This document shows, piece by piece, positions 1 to 9,113 of a stretch of DNA of 20,000 bases (positions are counted from its first letter, which is position 1; each line of letters begins with the position of its first letter). Under the pieces are notes generated by a model. It made no database searches, was not told the origin of the DNA, and saw only the letters and a program-made list of their open reading frames with translations. The DNA comes from Chromera velia. Its lineage: Eukaryota; Sar; Chromeraceae. The stretch is from assembly GCA_018398765.1 (NCBI GenBank), contig JAHBMJ010004821.1, positions 1 to 20,000 of the forward strand. The letters are read 5' to 3'. The position numbers and the translations under genes are program-made.

Positions 1-36
1 TAGGTGTGTGTGTGTGTGTGTCTGTAGGTGTGTGTA

Positions 37-81
<45 letters not shown>

Positions 82-286
82 GTGTGTAGGTGTGTGTGTA
101 GGTGTGTAGGTGTGCGTGTGTGTGTGTGTGTGTAGGTGTGCGTGTGCGTGTGCGTGAGCGCGTGCGTGTGTGTGTGTGTGTGTGTGAACGTGTGTATGTA
201 CGTATGTGCGTACGTGTGTGTGTACGTGTGTATGTATGTGTGTGTGTGTGTGTGTATGTCCGTGATGAGAGAGAGAGAGAGAAGAC
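1..286. repeat. GT microsatellite with GA tail
   Basis: Almost unbroken GT dinucleotides with interspersed TAGGTGTG variants, ending in a short GA run at about 267-283. Open frames through it give only Cys/Val/Arg runs and are low-complexity artefacts. It may be intronic if the exon at 687-871 is real. The rest of the stretch up to 686 shows nothing I recognise. Confidence 0.95.
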
Positions 287-686
287 ATGCACCAGGAGGA
301 AGGTGTTGCTGAGTCGTGCTGCGGGCAGCTAGGGCCAGCAGAAATTAAAAGCTCTATCGAGCGTCATTGAAGTGTCTGTTGGTCAGTCAGACCTTTACGT
401 TGCGCAAAGCGAAGAAAACTGAACCCCTTCATCGGATTTGCAGAATTCCAAGTTTGAAAGCTTTCTTGTTTCGTCGATCCTGCGTACATGCATGGTAATT
501 TGAGTCAGGTTGATCTATTGTCTAAAGAAGGCGACAGCCAGCTAGGTCGATTGCTACTCATTGAGCACCCTTCTATTCCTTTCATTCAGTGATACGGCGA
601 ATCGTTTGTGTGCACAGTGCATCACTTCGTCACCTTCCCCCCAAAGTGAAACCACAACTTGTCTTGATGTGTTTCATCTAACTCAG

Positions 687-871
687 TGCGTGTTGCTGAG
701 TCTGACTACTCGTTTGGAATGATTGCAGACGCCCAAGACTTGTACGAGAGTCTGGGCTTCAAACTTGACTGGTTTGGGGATTTTCTCCGTTCCAAAATTC
801 TACGGCGCGGATCATGGACGGACTCCTTCACCTTTGCAAAACTGGAGATGCGAAAACAAATCACGAGCTAG
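687..871 (+). CDS. Possible terminal exon, GNAT acetyltransferase-like C-terminus
   Basis: A good 3' splice site (tttcatctaactcag) at 672-686 is followed by about 61 codons ending in TAG at 869-871. The peptide has ADAQDLYESLGF followed by a segment ending RRGSWTDSFTFAKLEMRK. This resembles the C-terminal part of GNAT N-acetyltransferases, where an A..LYE.LGF helix is followed by a strand with an R..G...D pattern and a hydrophobic last strand. The acetyl-CoA-binding Q/RxxGxG/A motif would lie in earlier exons, left of the window, so it cannot be checked. No convincing upstream exon is visible in 287-686. This is inference from a short peptide; chance similarity or a decayed exon is possible. 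Confidence 0.35.
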
Positions 872-2211
872 CCGCCGTGCATGCATGTGCATATACGTAT
901 ATGTACATCGGCTAATGTGAAAACATTCTCAGGTGGCACAGCCCCTAACACTTATACAGACCCAGCACGAAACACAATGTCATAGAGTCATACAAAGAAA
1001 ACAATTATGCATGCATGACTATAGGCGTGCCAGTGGCACATAAAAAAAATTATAGTATCTGGCTTAGTATGTCTAACTTTTCTTTCTAGAGGTCAAAAGT
1101 TAAGTAAGTAAGTAAGTAAGTATTAAAATAAGAAAATAGAAAAATTACGTGTCAACATTTCAATTAATCGATCGCGCAAGCCGATACCGGGCAGTGGACC
1201 ACGGGGATTTCTAAAACATAAAATCCTATCCTATCCTATTTACCATAATTTATCTTTTTTTGTTTTTCAGAGTAATTCAGAACCAATCAATCATTGACAA
1301 TCAATCAATCAATATCTGATTCACACTGCAATGAATGAATCAATAATTGTTAACACTGAGCTGAGGCTAACGTGTGATACTGCTAAATCGGAGACTTCTT
1401 AAAGACTGCGAGTAATGACAGTCAGTAATCAAGGTCCAGATTCTATCCCGTGGTGCTCTAATTAACCAGTAAACCTGCTAAAGTAAAGCTGAGGAATGAT
1501 GGTTAAGTCTGCAACTCAAAACTGCAGAAAGCCAAGGAAGGTCGACTCTGCAGTTAGTTAGTCAGTTAGTTAGAGGATGCTTAACCCCAGTTGGAGTGCA
1601 ACCTTAGCTGCAGCCTAAAGTGGCAACTAAAGCGTATCCCGAGTCTGATACACCCCGTAGTAGTGCTAGTCAGTGTGCAACTCCAAATATACAACACGGA
1701 CGAAGCTCAGGATGAAGCAGTGCACTCTGCTACCGGAGCAAGGGTGGGAGGGTCACAGCCTTCGGCCACACGCAACACTGGAATTGTGGTGACTGAATCC
1801 GATTGCGTCCCGGATCCCTTCGAACGCTTATTTGGCAGGCAAGTCCTTCCCGGAGTCGCCGTCCCCCTCAAGAAGACTTAATTGTGCACGTTTGCCGACA
1901 GAGCGAACGACTTGGTACACCAGGTGGGGAGTTGAAGGCTTGACCGGCAGGGGGACCAAGCGCGGCTCGTTGAATACGCGTCTGCATGCATGCGAAAAGG
2001 GTGCATCCATTCGAGGCATGCATACACGCACCCATCCATTCAAAGTATTCTCAGAATGCTAGGAGAAGTTTTCCACTTTCTGTGCCACAGATGTCTTGCC
2101 TGAGAGCGTTGCCTGAGAACGAAACAGAGTGTAGGAATGCACTTTTTCTGGTCCCTATCATTCTTGTCAAAGCAGCACTGTGATTCGTCTGTGCCATTCA
2201 TCTAGCCTGAA

Positions 2212-2238
2212 AGACAGACAGACAGACAGACACACACA

Positions 2239-2294
<56 letters not shown>

Positions 2295-2318
2295 CAGAGA
2301 GGGAGAGGGAGGAAGAGA
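2212..2318. repeat. GACA-CA-GA compound microsatellite
   Basis: Five or more GACA units pass into about 14 CA units, then a long GA run that grades into GAGACA/GGGA variants. Confidence 0.95.
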
Positions 2319-2697
2319 GAGCAGACCCGAGACTCCCGAAGTTCTCCGAGACAGCCGGGTTGCTTCCTCGGTCCCCCCTGTCTGATCGATCAGGGTTCAA
2401 TGAACCAACCGGCATGTGTGCACTGCATCCATGAAGGATCGAAATCCAGGCAGTGGGTCGGCCTATGCATCGATCAGAAAGGTTGGGAGGGAGTAATTTC
2501 AGATCCGGCAAGTGTACGTAATCACGTCAAAGTGGGAGACAGAAAAAAGGAAGCTCGCGCAAAGGGAACACAGGAAATTGCGTCTCCCTTTCAGACAAAT
2601 AAAACGAAAGTGACTGCCGACACAGCAGAGCGAGTGAACATAGACACTGAGGAGAACTGCGAAAAGCGAGCCGGGCACTTCGAGAATGGATAAGAGG

Positions 2698-2741
2698 ATA
2701 GAAAGAAAGAAAGAAAGAAAGAAAAAGAGAGAGAGAACGAG
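2698..2741. repeat. GAAA/GA microsatellite
   Basis: Tandem GAAA units followed by GA units. Confidence 0.9.
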
Positions 2742-2896
2742 AGAAGTGGATGTCCTCTCTTTCCCCCCTCGCGAGAGATTGGCTGCCTGCACGCTCCTCT
2801 ATCTGCCTGCCTGTCTTCCCGCCTGCCTCTGTCAGTGACAGGGAGGGAGGATGACTGACTGACCACCAATTTTGTCCCCCCGTCCCTGTGGTGCCT

Positions 2897-2921
2897 TCTG
2901 CCTGCCTGCCTGCCTGCCTGC
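2897..2921. repeat. TGCC tetranucleotide repeat
   Basis: About six tandem CTGC/TGCC units. A looser set of the same motif lies at 2786-2830. Confidence 0.85.
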
Positions 2922-3149
2922 ACGGTAGACGGAGTGCTGAGGAGGAACCCCCCCCCGGAGTGAGTCCCCCCCTTCCCTTGATTGCTCAGTTGTTTTGTTA
3001 CTGTCATGGACATCGTTTTTCTCCGCTTGTGCTTCTCTTTCGTTCTTTTTTGCTCTCACCACTGAAAGCAATTTCCGTCTGCATTTTCACCCGCTTGTTT
3101 CTTTTCTTTTCTATTCTTCTCTTTGAGTATTTTTTTTCGAGCTCCAGAT

Positions 3150-4460
3150 CTAGTAGTCCGTGAAAAAATTAACAAGAGCAGCCCCCATCAGCTTCGCAAA
3201 TTCTTCAAACGGGCTCTTCATCGAGAGTCTGAATTCGTCCAAGCTCATTCGGTCTTTCCTCTGCTCCACCGACATCGAGTGGAGATGGCTTTCCCGAAAA
3301 TCGAGCAGCTCCCTCCAGATCTGAAGGAATGCATTGAGTAACTTAATCCGATTCGACATATCCTCCTCCTCCTCTCCCTTTTTCATACGACCGGCCATCA
3401 GATCCCACAGAGCAGATGCGTCTTTGATCAGCTCATCATCGTCAGGCAATGGAGTCCTCATAAGCCTCTCTCTCAACCTTTGTACTTCTTCAGTAAGCAC
3501 AGTACTGTCCGATTCGAAAGATCGCCGTTCGAATTCGTCGTCCCAAGAATATGTGGCATCATCATCATCATCGGAATCTGGTCCTCCCCCCATAAGGCCC
3601 TCGTTTCTTAACTGTTCCCAAATATTTTCTGTTTGCCACTGAGGACTGTGGTTTTTCTTCTTATTCATTTTCGCTTCTTGCTCTCTTTTCAGTTTTTCTC
3701 GTTTCGCTTCTTCTTGCAGACGTTTTCTTTCCAACGCCTCCATCTTCTCATCTTCCTGCCTCTTTTTTTCCTCTTCCATTGCTTCAAGAAGCTTCGCCTC
3801 ACGAATGCGAAGATTGTTTTCTCGTTGCTCCTGTTTCTTCCTTTCAACTTCCGCCTGCTTACGCTCCGCACGGCGTCTCCTTAGCTCTTTTTCTTTGCGC
3901 GCACGTTCCCTCTGAAGTTCCAATTCCTTCTCTTGCCTCTCTCTCTCCTCTTTTTCCTTTTCCTCTTTTTCTCTTCGCTCCTTCTCTCTCTTCTCTTTCT
4001 CTCTTTGCTCCTTCTCTTTTTGTTCTTTCTCTCTCTGCTCTTTCTCTCTTTGCTCCTTCTCTCTTTGTTCTTTCTCTCTAAGGCCATTCTCTCTCTCGTT
4101 TTTTTCTCGTCCCTGTTGCTGCTCTTCTTCCGCTGAGTCCCTCTCCTGTTTTCCCTCATCATCTTCCTCCTCCTCTTCCTCCGCCAAGTCTTCATCTTCA
4201 TCAAGCATATCTAAGTCTTCCTCCAGACTCTCAGACAATCTCTCCACAAGGCTGGAATCAGCCACACTTTCTGAAGTCTCCTGCTCCTCCTCCTCCGCCA
4301 CTTCCTCCCTTTCCCAGCCCCCCTCGTCGGACTCTCCTACCCCTGGAACAATGCCCTCTTCTTCCTCTGTGTCTTTGGCACTGACTGGACGGACAAAAGA
4401 CCTTCTTCCGACGGTCTCTATTTCCCAGTCTCCTTCCAGGCCCTCCAGGAACAAACGAAA
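3150..4460 (-). CDS. Exon 12, LOTUS end, acidic region and E/K/R coiled coil
   Basis: The last and largest exon, 436 codons to the stop at 3150. The acceptor is GTGTGTGCAG; the apparent upstream start is a TTG, so this is not a free-standing gene. It opens with FRLFLEGLEGDWEIE and RRSFVRP, which match the wing of LOTUS domains. An acidic region (about 3990-4345 overlapping the coil start) precedes a long charged coiled coil at about 3654-4109, rich in REKEQ and RE/EK pairs. A Ser-Asp run (DSDDDDD) and a C-terminal mixed helical tail ending FEEFAKLMG...FFTDY follow. The tail has no known domain. Confidence 0.85.
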   Translation of the reverse strand, partial: FRLFLEGLEGDWEIETVGRRSFVRPVSAKDTEEEEGIVPGVGESDEGGWEREEVAEEEEQETSESVADSSLVERLSESLEEDLDMLDEDEDLAEEEEEEDDEGKQERDSAEEEQQQGREKNERENGLREKEQREKEQREKEQREKEQKEKEQREKEKREKERREKEEKEKEERERQEKELELQRERARKEKELRRRRAERKQAEVERKKQEQRENNLRIREAKLLEAMEEEKKRQEDEKMEALERKRLQEEAKREKLKREQEAKMNKKKNHSPQWQTENIWEQLRNEGLMGGGPDSDDDDDATYSWDDEFERRSFESDSTVLTEEVQRLRERLMRTPLPDDDELIKDASALWDLMAGRMKKGEEEEDMSNRIKLLNAFLQIWRELLDFRESHLHSMSVEQRKDRMSLDEFRLSMKSPFEEFAKLMGAALVNFFTDY

Positions 4461-5022
4461 CTGCACACACAAACAGGGAAGAGATCGGACACGAGAGCAG
4501 GGAAGGCTCAGTCAGCCGGTCGCGGCGTTTTATGATACACGGGAACAAGAACGCAGAGAGAGAGTCACAGGCAGAAGAAAAACAAAACTTCAATGACCCC
4601 TGCATGCAAACTCCTGACAGGCACTCCGTCCTCAAGTCAAACAGCCACCGAAGGCTGAAGAAAAGGAGGCAAGAAGGGGAGAAAAGAAAGAGACAGGAAA
4701 CAAAGAGAAGCAAGAAAGGCGGGAGGAAGGAAGAAAACAAAAAATACGCCCGAGGAAAGCAGAATCGAGCAGAGGTAAAGGAGAGCTGAAATGAAGGAAG
4801 GCAAATCGATAGAAAGACAGAGGGAGACCAGTAGGGAGAAAGAAAGAGACGGAAATTTCATAGGATGACTGCACATGGCGAGGAAATGGGAGAGGTGAAG
4901 TCCAACAAACACTTCCAAATTTGAGGTGGGAGAATCAACTAGAGACCTTCACCTATCTTTCTCTCTCTCTCTCTCACAGACACACGCACACACACACTCA
5001 CACACACTCACACTCACACTCA

Positions 5023-5063
<41 letters not shown>

Positions 5064-6079
5064 TCACACACACACACACACACGTGACACACTCACACAC
5101 GCGCACACACACAAGTATATACACAGAAAGCACCGACCGAGAGGCCGTTCAAGAAGGCGCCAACATTGTACCCGATCAGTTCTTCCGTTCTCTCTTCAAG
5201 TGCTCCAACGGACACCAGGGGCCTGCAGTCAAGCAGATGCAGACAAGAATATCGATATTTTTTCACTTTCTCGGCTGCATACGGTTTTCCTTTCAAGTGG
5301 GTGCACCCATCGACACGAGGATCTTGTTGTAGTCGTCAGTTCTCTCTCTCTGAAGTGACAAAATCCATACATGCTTACTTTGTCTCTCAGACAATCATGC
5401 ACTCACTCGAACGATCTCCACTTGCACACACAAAGACAGTGGGAGCAAAAGCGACAAAAGACAAAGACAGTGGGAACAAAGAGACAAAAGACGAAGACAA
5501 AGAAATGCGAAAAACCTGACAGCAAGCCCTGCAACAGCAGACTGTCGAGGAGCTCAAGTGATCCTTCTCAATGTCCTCATCCCTCCCCCCCCTTGACAAT
5601 CTCTCAGAAAAATGTTCTCATCCTCATCAATTCACCTCCTATGCAAAACGAAAAACGCACTCAATGCTCTATCTGAAGGTCCCCCCCCCTCTCCCCTTTG
5701 ACAACCGACCATGAACCACTGGATCGGTACTCAGTCCGCTCGTCTCCTTGCTCTGTCTCTTCCACAAGAGTCTGGAATGCCTTCAGCACCCACCCTGCTA
5801 ATCGCCTTTCCGTCTCCACATCCGGCCCCAATTCCTCTTCTTCCTCTTCCTCTTCTGCTGCTGCTGCACTGTCATGGTGGCCAGCCTGGCACCTGCCATC
5901 TCCTTCCATAAACGACAGCGCATCCTCGCCGTACAGATTCTCTCTTCGGGATTGTCCGACGGCAACAGGGAGATGCACCGCCTTCCCTGAGCATGGAAAG
6001 AAATGCAGACAGAAGGCTCTCGGCCACACACATGCACAAACTCAAAACCCACGTACAACGATATACAGAAGAGAAACAG

Positions 6080-6144
<65 letters not shown>

Positions 6145-6188
6145 GCTTAAACCTGCGCACAAGCAAATTGACCGAAAGAAAGAAAAAA

Positions 6189-6219
<31 letters not shown>

Positions 6220-7330
6220 CCGATTTTTTCAACTGCTCAACTAATGCTGCAACATCGTTCTTCATTCCCCGAAGAGGATCTCTGTTTGCGCATACAAACG
6301 AACACTACACCGCGCGCTCTTGCCAACCTCATACAAACAAACAAACAAAAAGGCAACTACCCACCCATTCTCCTCAATTTGGCAGAGACCACGCTGAAGT
6401 CTGCACTGGCATCTGCAGATGTGACCAGCACGAAAACGCTGATGTCCCTGCAGCAGTTGCAGTAGAGGCAGGCAGGCAGGCAGGCAGGCAAACAAAGAGT
6501 AACAACCAGACAGAGAGAGACCTCAAAAAGTCCCTCCCTGCACAACATCATCATGGGCTTACTGGAAGAGAATGGAATTTTGCCGCCCCGCTGGGTCAGA
6601 CAGGCATGTCCTCCAGGATCGACGGACGGACAGTCAGGGTCTTTCTTTCGGAAGGGCAGTTGTCTAGGACGTCAGCCAAGGGACTCGATCGATCGATCGA
6701 AGAGAAGAATGAAGGAAGAAAGGAAAAGAAAGCAGCCGAAACGAGCCGTTTTTGCAGGTTTACCCACGAGACAAACACTCTATCTGCATCGAGGCACATC
6801 CATCACTACTTTGTCTTGTCTCCACTTTGTTTTCTAGTCTTCGTACCCACGTACAGCTACATAAACTGGCAAAGGCGAAGCAAGCCGTTTGATTCGATTC
6901 AGGCAGGGGGGGGGGCTTGCCCTCTCTCTCTTCAGATCTGACCCGGCAAGCAATCGCAAGTCTTCTGTTTCACGAATTGATTGATTGACTGACTGACTGA
7001 CGGATGATTGTAAAGCAATTCCATCGCGTCAACAACCATCAGCGTGTTCGACGACCCTCTTCCTCTTCCTGCACATGGATCCATCCGTGCCAGGGGGGGC
7101 GAAGCGGACATAAAATTGCGTCCCGTCAAACGACAAGCTACTTTTGGCATCAATAAATTTTGATCAATCGCGCATGAATTTCGAATTGACGCACTTTGTC
7201 TGTGAGTGTGACCTTCTTGTTGCGTTCTGTGATTCATCCATTCATTCATTCATTCATTCATTCATTCATTCACTCACTCACTCACTCATTCATTCACTCA
7301 TTCATTCATTCATTCATTCATTCATTCGTC

Positions 7331-7365
<35 letters not shown>

Positions 7366-9014
7366 GGAGAGGGAGAATTTGGCTTCCCCCTCCCCTGACG
7401 GACCACAGTCCAAAATTGTTGCGTGACCATCATATCAAAAAGGGAGGGAGCCAATCAAAGCAGCCCAGACCGAGCGTGCCTTGCAAGGGGTGACCGATCG
7501 ACCAACCAGTGAACGAAGACTGTTGATGCACTCTCTGAAGGAGATGTCTCTGCACAGCGCCAGACTTTCTCAAAGGAAAGTCGCGGGTCCAATCGGCGTA
7601 TGCCCTGCAGAACACAAAAAATACAAAGACAGAAAAAAAAACCAGCGTACATGCACACTCATATCAACAAAGCGATGGATGTTTATGCACATCAATGCAC
7701 GGAGGAATGGAAGGAGTGAAGAAAGGGGACTAGGTAGAAACACGGAAGGTCTGACAGAGGCTCCGCAGACAGAGGGAACGAAGGAAGGAAGAAAGAAAAG
7801 AATGAAGAAGGGGGGATGCCTGGGAGGGAATTTCGGTAGGAAGCAAACGAACAGGCCTACCCACCTCTTAACCACTGCAACGCCCCCTTCTCCCCAGCAG
7901 GCCTCGACTTCTTCCATCACCGAGTCGACCAACTCAGGGTGCGCGTTCTCTGCGTCCACAAGCACCGCCACCTGCATGCATTTAGCTCGGAAGGACGGAT
8001 CCATATTCACAAGAGAGCGGGCAGCAAAAGGTCGCTTTCTCTGACAGGTCTGCCTCTTCATTTTTTTACTCACACGACCACCGACATAAAAGAGGAAAAG
8101 GACCATGCAGGAGACAGCAGGGGATAGAGAGGGGGGGGAAAGCCCTGTCCCCATAACCGATCTCTCGGCCTGTTCTTCTCTCCTCATGAGCATCAAGGGG
8201 CATGCAAACTCTTCTCTCTCTGACAGTCAACTTCTTCGATCGAGTTTGATATTAAATCACGGACCCACTCGTATTCCGAACCACACACACACATGGCTGA
8301 TCTCCCCCCAAAACAAAGAACATAGATAGGTTGGCGGGCAATCAGGCATACAGACAGGCAGAGAGGATCGCTGAGAGATATCAGAAAGGCCTGCTGACCG
8401 TTGCCTGGGGTGTTGCCTTTTTTCCTTTTCCGGTTTCCTTTGCCCTGTTTTCTGTTGCGAGTGCTGTTGCACCTTTTTCTTTGGAGACTTTCGCAGACAC
8501 CAAAGCCCTCCGTGTCTGTCCTTTCGTACGGCTCCATTCAGACGTGGTTGGTTGATGGAAGTAGCAAGGTTCGTGCCCAGCCACAAACCCTTTTCTGCCT
8601 GGGAAGGTCCGCGAAGAACATGGAACAAAGGAGACGGCTGGTGGCAACAGCAAGCACAGCACGAGACACGAAGCACACAAGTACCGACCCCACATAGGAA
8701 CAAAGTATGCGTACGGTATGCGCTCTTTTCTCCGCTCAAATTCTCATCCACGAGAGCATGTACATAAAAACTGCGTGCCTGAGCAACCTCAACGTCTTCA
8801 TGGAACTTCACCAGCCCAGGCCCAGGCTGCAGTCCTAACAGTGCAGGGGCTGGAGGGAAGGAGAACTCTTCGACATATTTGTACAGAGTTGTACTTCTCT
8901 GAGGGATGCACGCAAAAGGAAGCGCCGGGTCCGAGCACTCACGTAGAATGATGCAAAAGACTGCTCGACATTGCTCGACGACATTCGATCGCCATCGTGA
9001 TGAGGAGACGGCAT
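3150..9014 (-). CDS. Multi-exon NYN domain + OST-HTH/LOTUS + coiled-coil protein
   Basis: The gene is reconstructed from 11 exons with GT-AG boundaries whose phases match throughout (a twelfth mini-exon is doubtful). Exons run 8943-9014, 8715-8898, 8399-8598, 7865-8040, 7507-7604, 7002-7068, 6361-6447, 6242-6318, 5710-5986, 5138-5222 and 3150-4460, giving about 877 residues. Residues about 173-320 form an NYN domain (PIN-like RNase fold), with VLVDAEN, YADWTR, VVDAMELL and FVLVTSADASADF in family order. Residues about 375-475 look like an OST-HTH/LOTUS RNA-binding domain. An acidic stretch and an E/K/R coiled coil follow, then an acidic/mixed tail. NYN plus LOTUS is an established pairing in RNA-silencing proteins such as MARF1/limkain-b1, so a role in RNA binding or cleavage is inferred. 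The start is uncertain: ATG at 9014 is the first ATG in frame, another is at 8984, and the frame stays open upstream without an ATG. Exon 9 boundaries are the weakest. Confidence 0.75.
3993..4079 (-). repeat. In-frame 15-bp coding minisatellite (REKEQ)
   Basis: About six 15-bp units encode the pentapeptide REKEQ, with KEKEQ and REKEK variants. Because 15 is divisible by 3, unit gain or loss keeps the frame. It sits at the N-terminal end of the coiled coil. Confidence 0.9.
4957..5112. repeat. CT-CA compound microsatellite in intron 11
   Basis: A short CT run is followed by about 130 bp of CA with CACTCA variants. It lies in the intron between exons 11 and 12, so it would be transcribed as a UG-rich tract starting about 25 bases after the donor site. 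Confidence 0.93.
5138..5222 (-). CDS. Exon 11, LOTUS-like domain middle
   Basis: The acceptor is TTGACTGCAG. The peptide PLVSVGALEERTEELIGYN is followed by VGAFLNGLS. It fits the winged-helix part of OST-HTH domains (x-V-x-L-x-x-L near the start). The donor CTCTCG|GTCGGT is in phase 0 and joins exon 12 in frame. Confidence 0.68.
5710..5986 (-). CDS. Exon 10, acidic linker and start of the LOTUS-like domain
   Basis: The acceptor is CCATGCTCAG. The exon carries a poly-Ala/poly-Glu run (AAAAEEEEEEEEL) coded by GCA and GAG/GAA runs, then an amphipathic helix (RRLAGWVLKAFQTLVEETEQ) that fits the first helix of an OST-HTH/LOTUS domain. The donor TTCATG|GTCGGT is in phase 2. Confidence 0.7.
6080..6219. 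repeat. CA-GA and GAAA microsatellites in intron 9
   Basis: CA runs from 6080, changing to GA until about 6146; GAAA units fill 6174-6219. All fall between exons 9 and 10. On the transcribed strand they read CTTT, then CT, then GT. Confidence 0.93.
6242..6318 (-). CDS. Exon 9, end of the NYN domain (boundaries tentative)
   Basis: Reads ARGVVFVCMRKQRSSSGNEE, comparable to the last NYN strand and the following segment in MARF1-like proteins. The preceding intron would be 42 bp (6319-6360); an alternative acceptor at 6327 lies in the same frame. Two donors 12 bp apart (ending at 6254 or 6242) are both in phase 1 and both fit exon 10, so the choice is open. Confidence 0.5.
6361..6447 (-). CDS. 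Exon 8, NYN third acidic motif
   Basis: The acceptor CTGCTGCAG restores the frame (YNHP-DIS). The peptide DISVFVLVTSADASADF is followed by a helix with SAKLRRMGG. The usual SSDSDF-like motif carries two extra residues (SADASADF). The chosen donor is GGTGG|GTAGTT in phase 2; without splicing a TAG follows at once. Confidence 0.75.
6466..6490. repeat. GGCA tetranucleotide repeat in intron 7
   Basis: About six AGGC units. It lies just upstream of the acceptor of exon 8 on the coding strand, where it reads as TGCC. Confidence 0.9.
7002..7068 (-). CDS. Exon 7, NYN acidic motif exon
   Basis: The acceptor is CATGTGCAG. The peptide GRGRGSSNTLMVVDAMELL is the counterpart of the family segment usually containing K/G-x-x-D...V-D-A-M. 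Here the first Asp position reads Asn (SSNTL), while the second Asp is kept. The donor CATCC|GTCAGTC is in phase 2. Confidence 0.78.
7233..7362. repeat. CATT/CACT and CA microsatellites in intron 6
   Basis: About 24 CATT/CACT tetranucleotides (7233-7328) are followed by a CA run (7335-7362). Both lie in the intron between exons 6 and 7. Confidence 0.93.
7507..7604 (-). CDS. Exon 6, NYN domain middle part
   Basis: The acceptor is TTCTGCAG. With the split Arg codon it reads R-AYADWTRDFPLRKSG and ends QQSSFTG. The YADWTR segment after VKR is highly typical of NYN/LabA-like proteins. The donor is CACTG|GTTGGT in phase 1. Confidence 0.8.
7865..8040 (-). CDS. Exon 5, start of the NYN domain
   Basis: The acceptor is CCTGTCAG. 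The peptide contains MQVAVLVDAENAHPELVDSV and then GGVAVVKR. This is the first strand of the NYN fold with its catalytic Asp and the DxxN motif, followed by helix 1 and strand 2. The donor AAGAG|GTGGGTAG is strong and in phase 2. Confidence 0.8.
8232..8267 (-). CDS. Doubtful mini-exon (36 bp) of the NYN-LOTUS gene
   Basis: The open segment WVRDLISNSIEE is flanked by an AG (atacgag) and a weak donor GAA|GTTGAC, both phase 0, so including or skipping it keeps the frame. The acceptor lacks a clean pyrimidine tract because a GT run precedes it. It is listed because the peptide looks coding-like; the gene model works without it. Confidence 0.3.
8399..8598 (-). CDS. Exon 3 of the NYN-LOTUS gene, basic linker
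   Basis: The acceptor CTTCCCAG restores the frame from exon 2 (split codon CGC, Arg). The second half is Lys/Ala/Thr-rich and probably disordered (ENRAKETGKGKKATPQ). The donor is GCAACG|GTCAGC in phase 0, which fits exon 5 directly or through the mini-exon at 8232-8267. Confidence 0.6.
8715..8898 (-). CDS. Exon 2 of the NYN-LOTUS gene
   Basis: Encodes 61 residues, with YKYVEEFSFPPAPALLGLQ and KFHEDVEVAQARSFYVHAL. The acceptor is CCCTCAG and the donor ACC|GTACGC, leaving phase 1, which matches exon 3. No known domain is recognised; this is the region before the NYN core. Confidence 0.65.
8943..9014 (-). CDS. Exon 1 of the NYN-LOTUS gene
   Basis: Begins at ATG 9014-9012 (MPSPHHDGD...) and ends in a strong donor, TTCTAC|GTGAGTG. 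The exon ends in phase 0. The frame stays open upstream to about 9170 with no ATG, so an earlier start would need another exon. The intron to exon 2 is only 44 bp (8899-8942) and ends in CCCTCAG. Confidence 0.6.
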
Positions 9015-9113
9015 GCATGCATTAAAATTGCAGAGCGCATCGCGCGCGAAGTCCGACAGACTTTTTTGGCTCAAGTCAAGTTTTGATGCACGCTGAAAAC
9101 CACGGAGAAGAAA

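Larger units (their letters stand above)
872..3149. other. Intergenic stretch rich in simple repeats, no supported gene
   Basis: About 2.3 kb without a convincing gene. It holds short tandem tracts (TAAG at 1099-1122, ATCCT near 1225-1240, ATCA near 1290-1310), larger microsatellites listed separately, and CCTGC/CTGC-rich sequence at 2785-2925. Open frames on both strands at 1828-2062 overlap one another and lack splice or domain support. The right-hand few hundred bases would include the 3' UTR of the minus-strand gene ending at 3150. No AATAAA was found close behind its stop. Confidence 0.6.

Noticed and set aside
102-332. Open frame of 76 codons in the GT repeat
   Set aside because: It is Cys/Val/Arg low complexity produced by the microsatellite.
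1828-2062. Overlapping open frames on both strands
   Set aside because: They have no splice context, domain or codon evidence favouring either strand.
3633-4204. Several Ser/Leu/Phe-rich and Arg/Lys-rich frames
   Set aside because: They are shadows of the E/K/R coiled-coil exon in other frames.
4921-5358. Open frame with long His-Thr runs
   Set aside because: It is a translation of the CA microsatellite in an intron, on the opposite strand from the supported gene.
7233-7328. CATT/CACT array as a possible CRISPR-like or satellite array
   Set aside because: The units are 4 bp with no spacers; it is a plain microsatellite.
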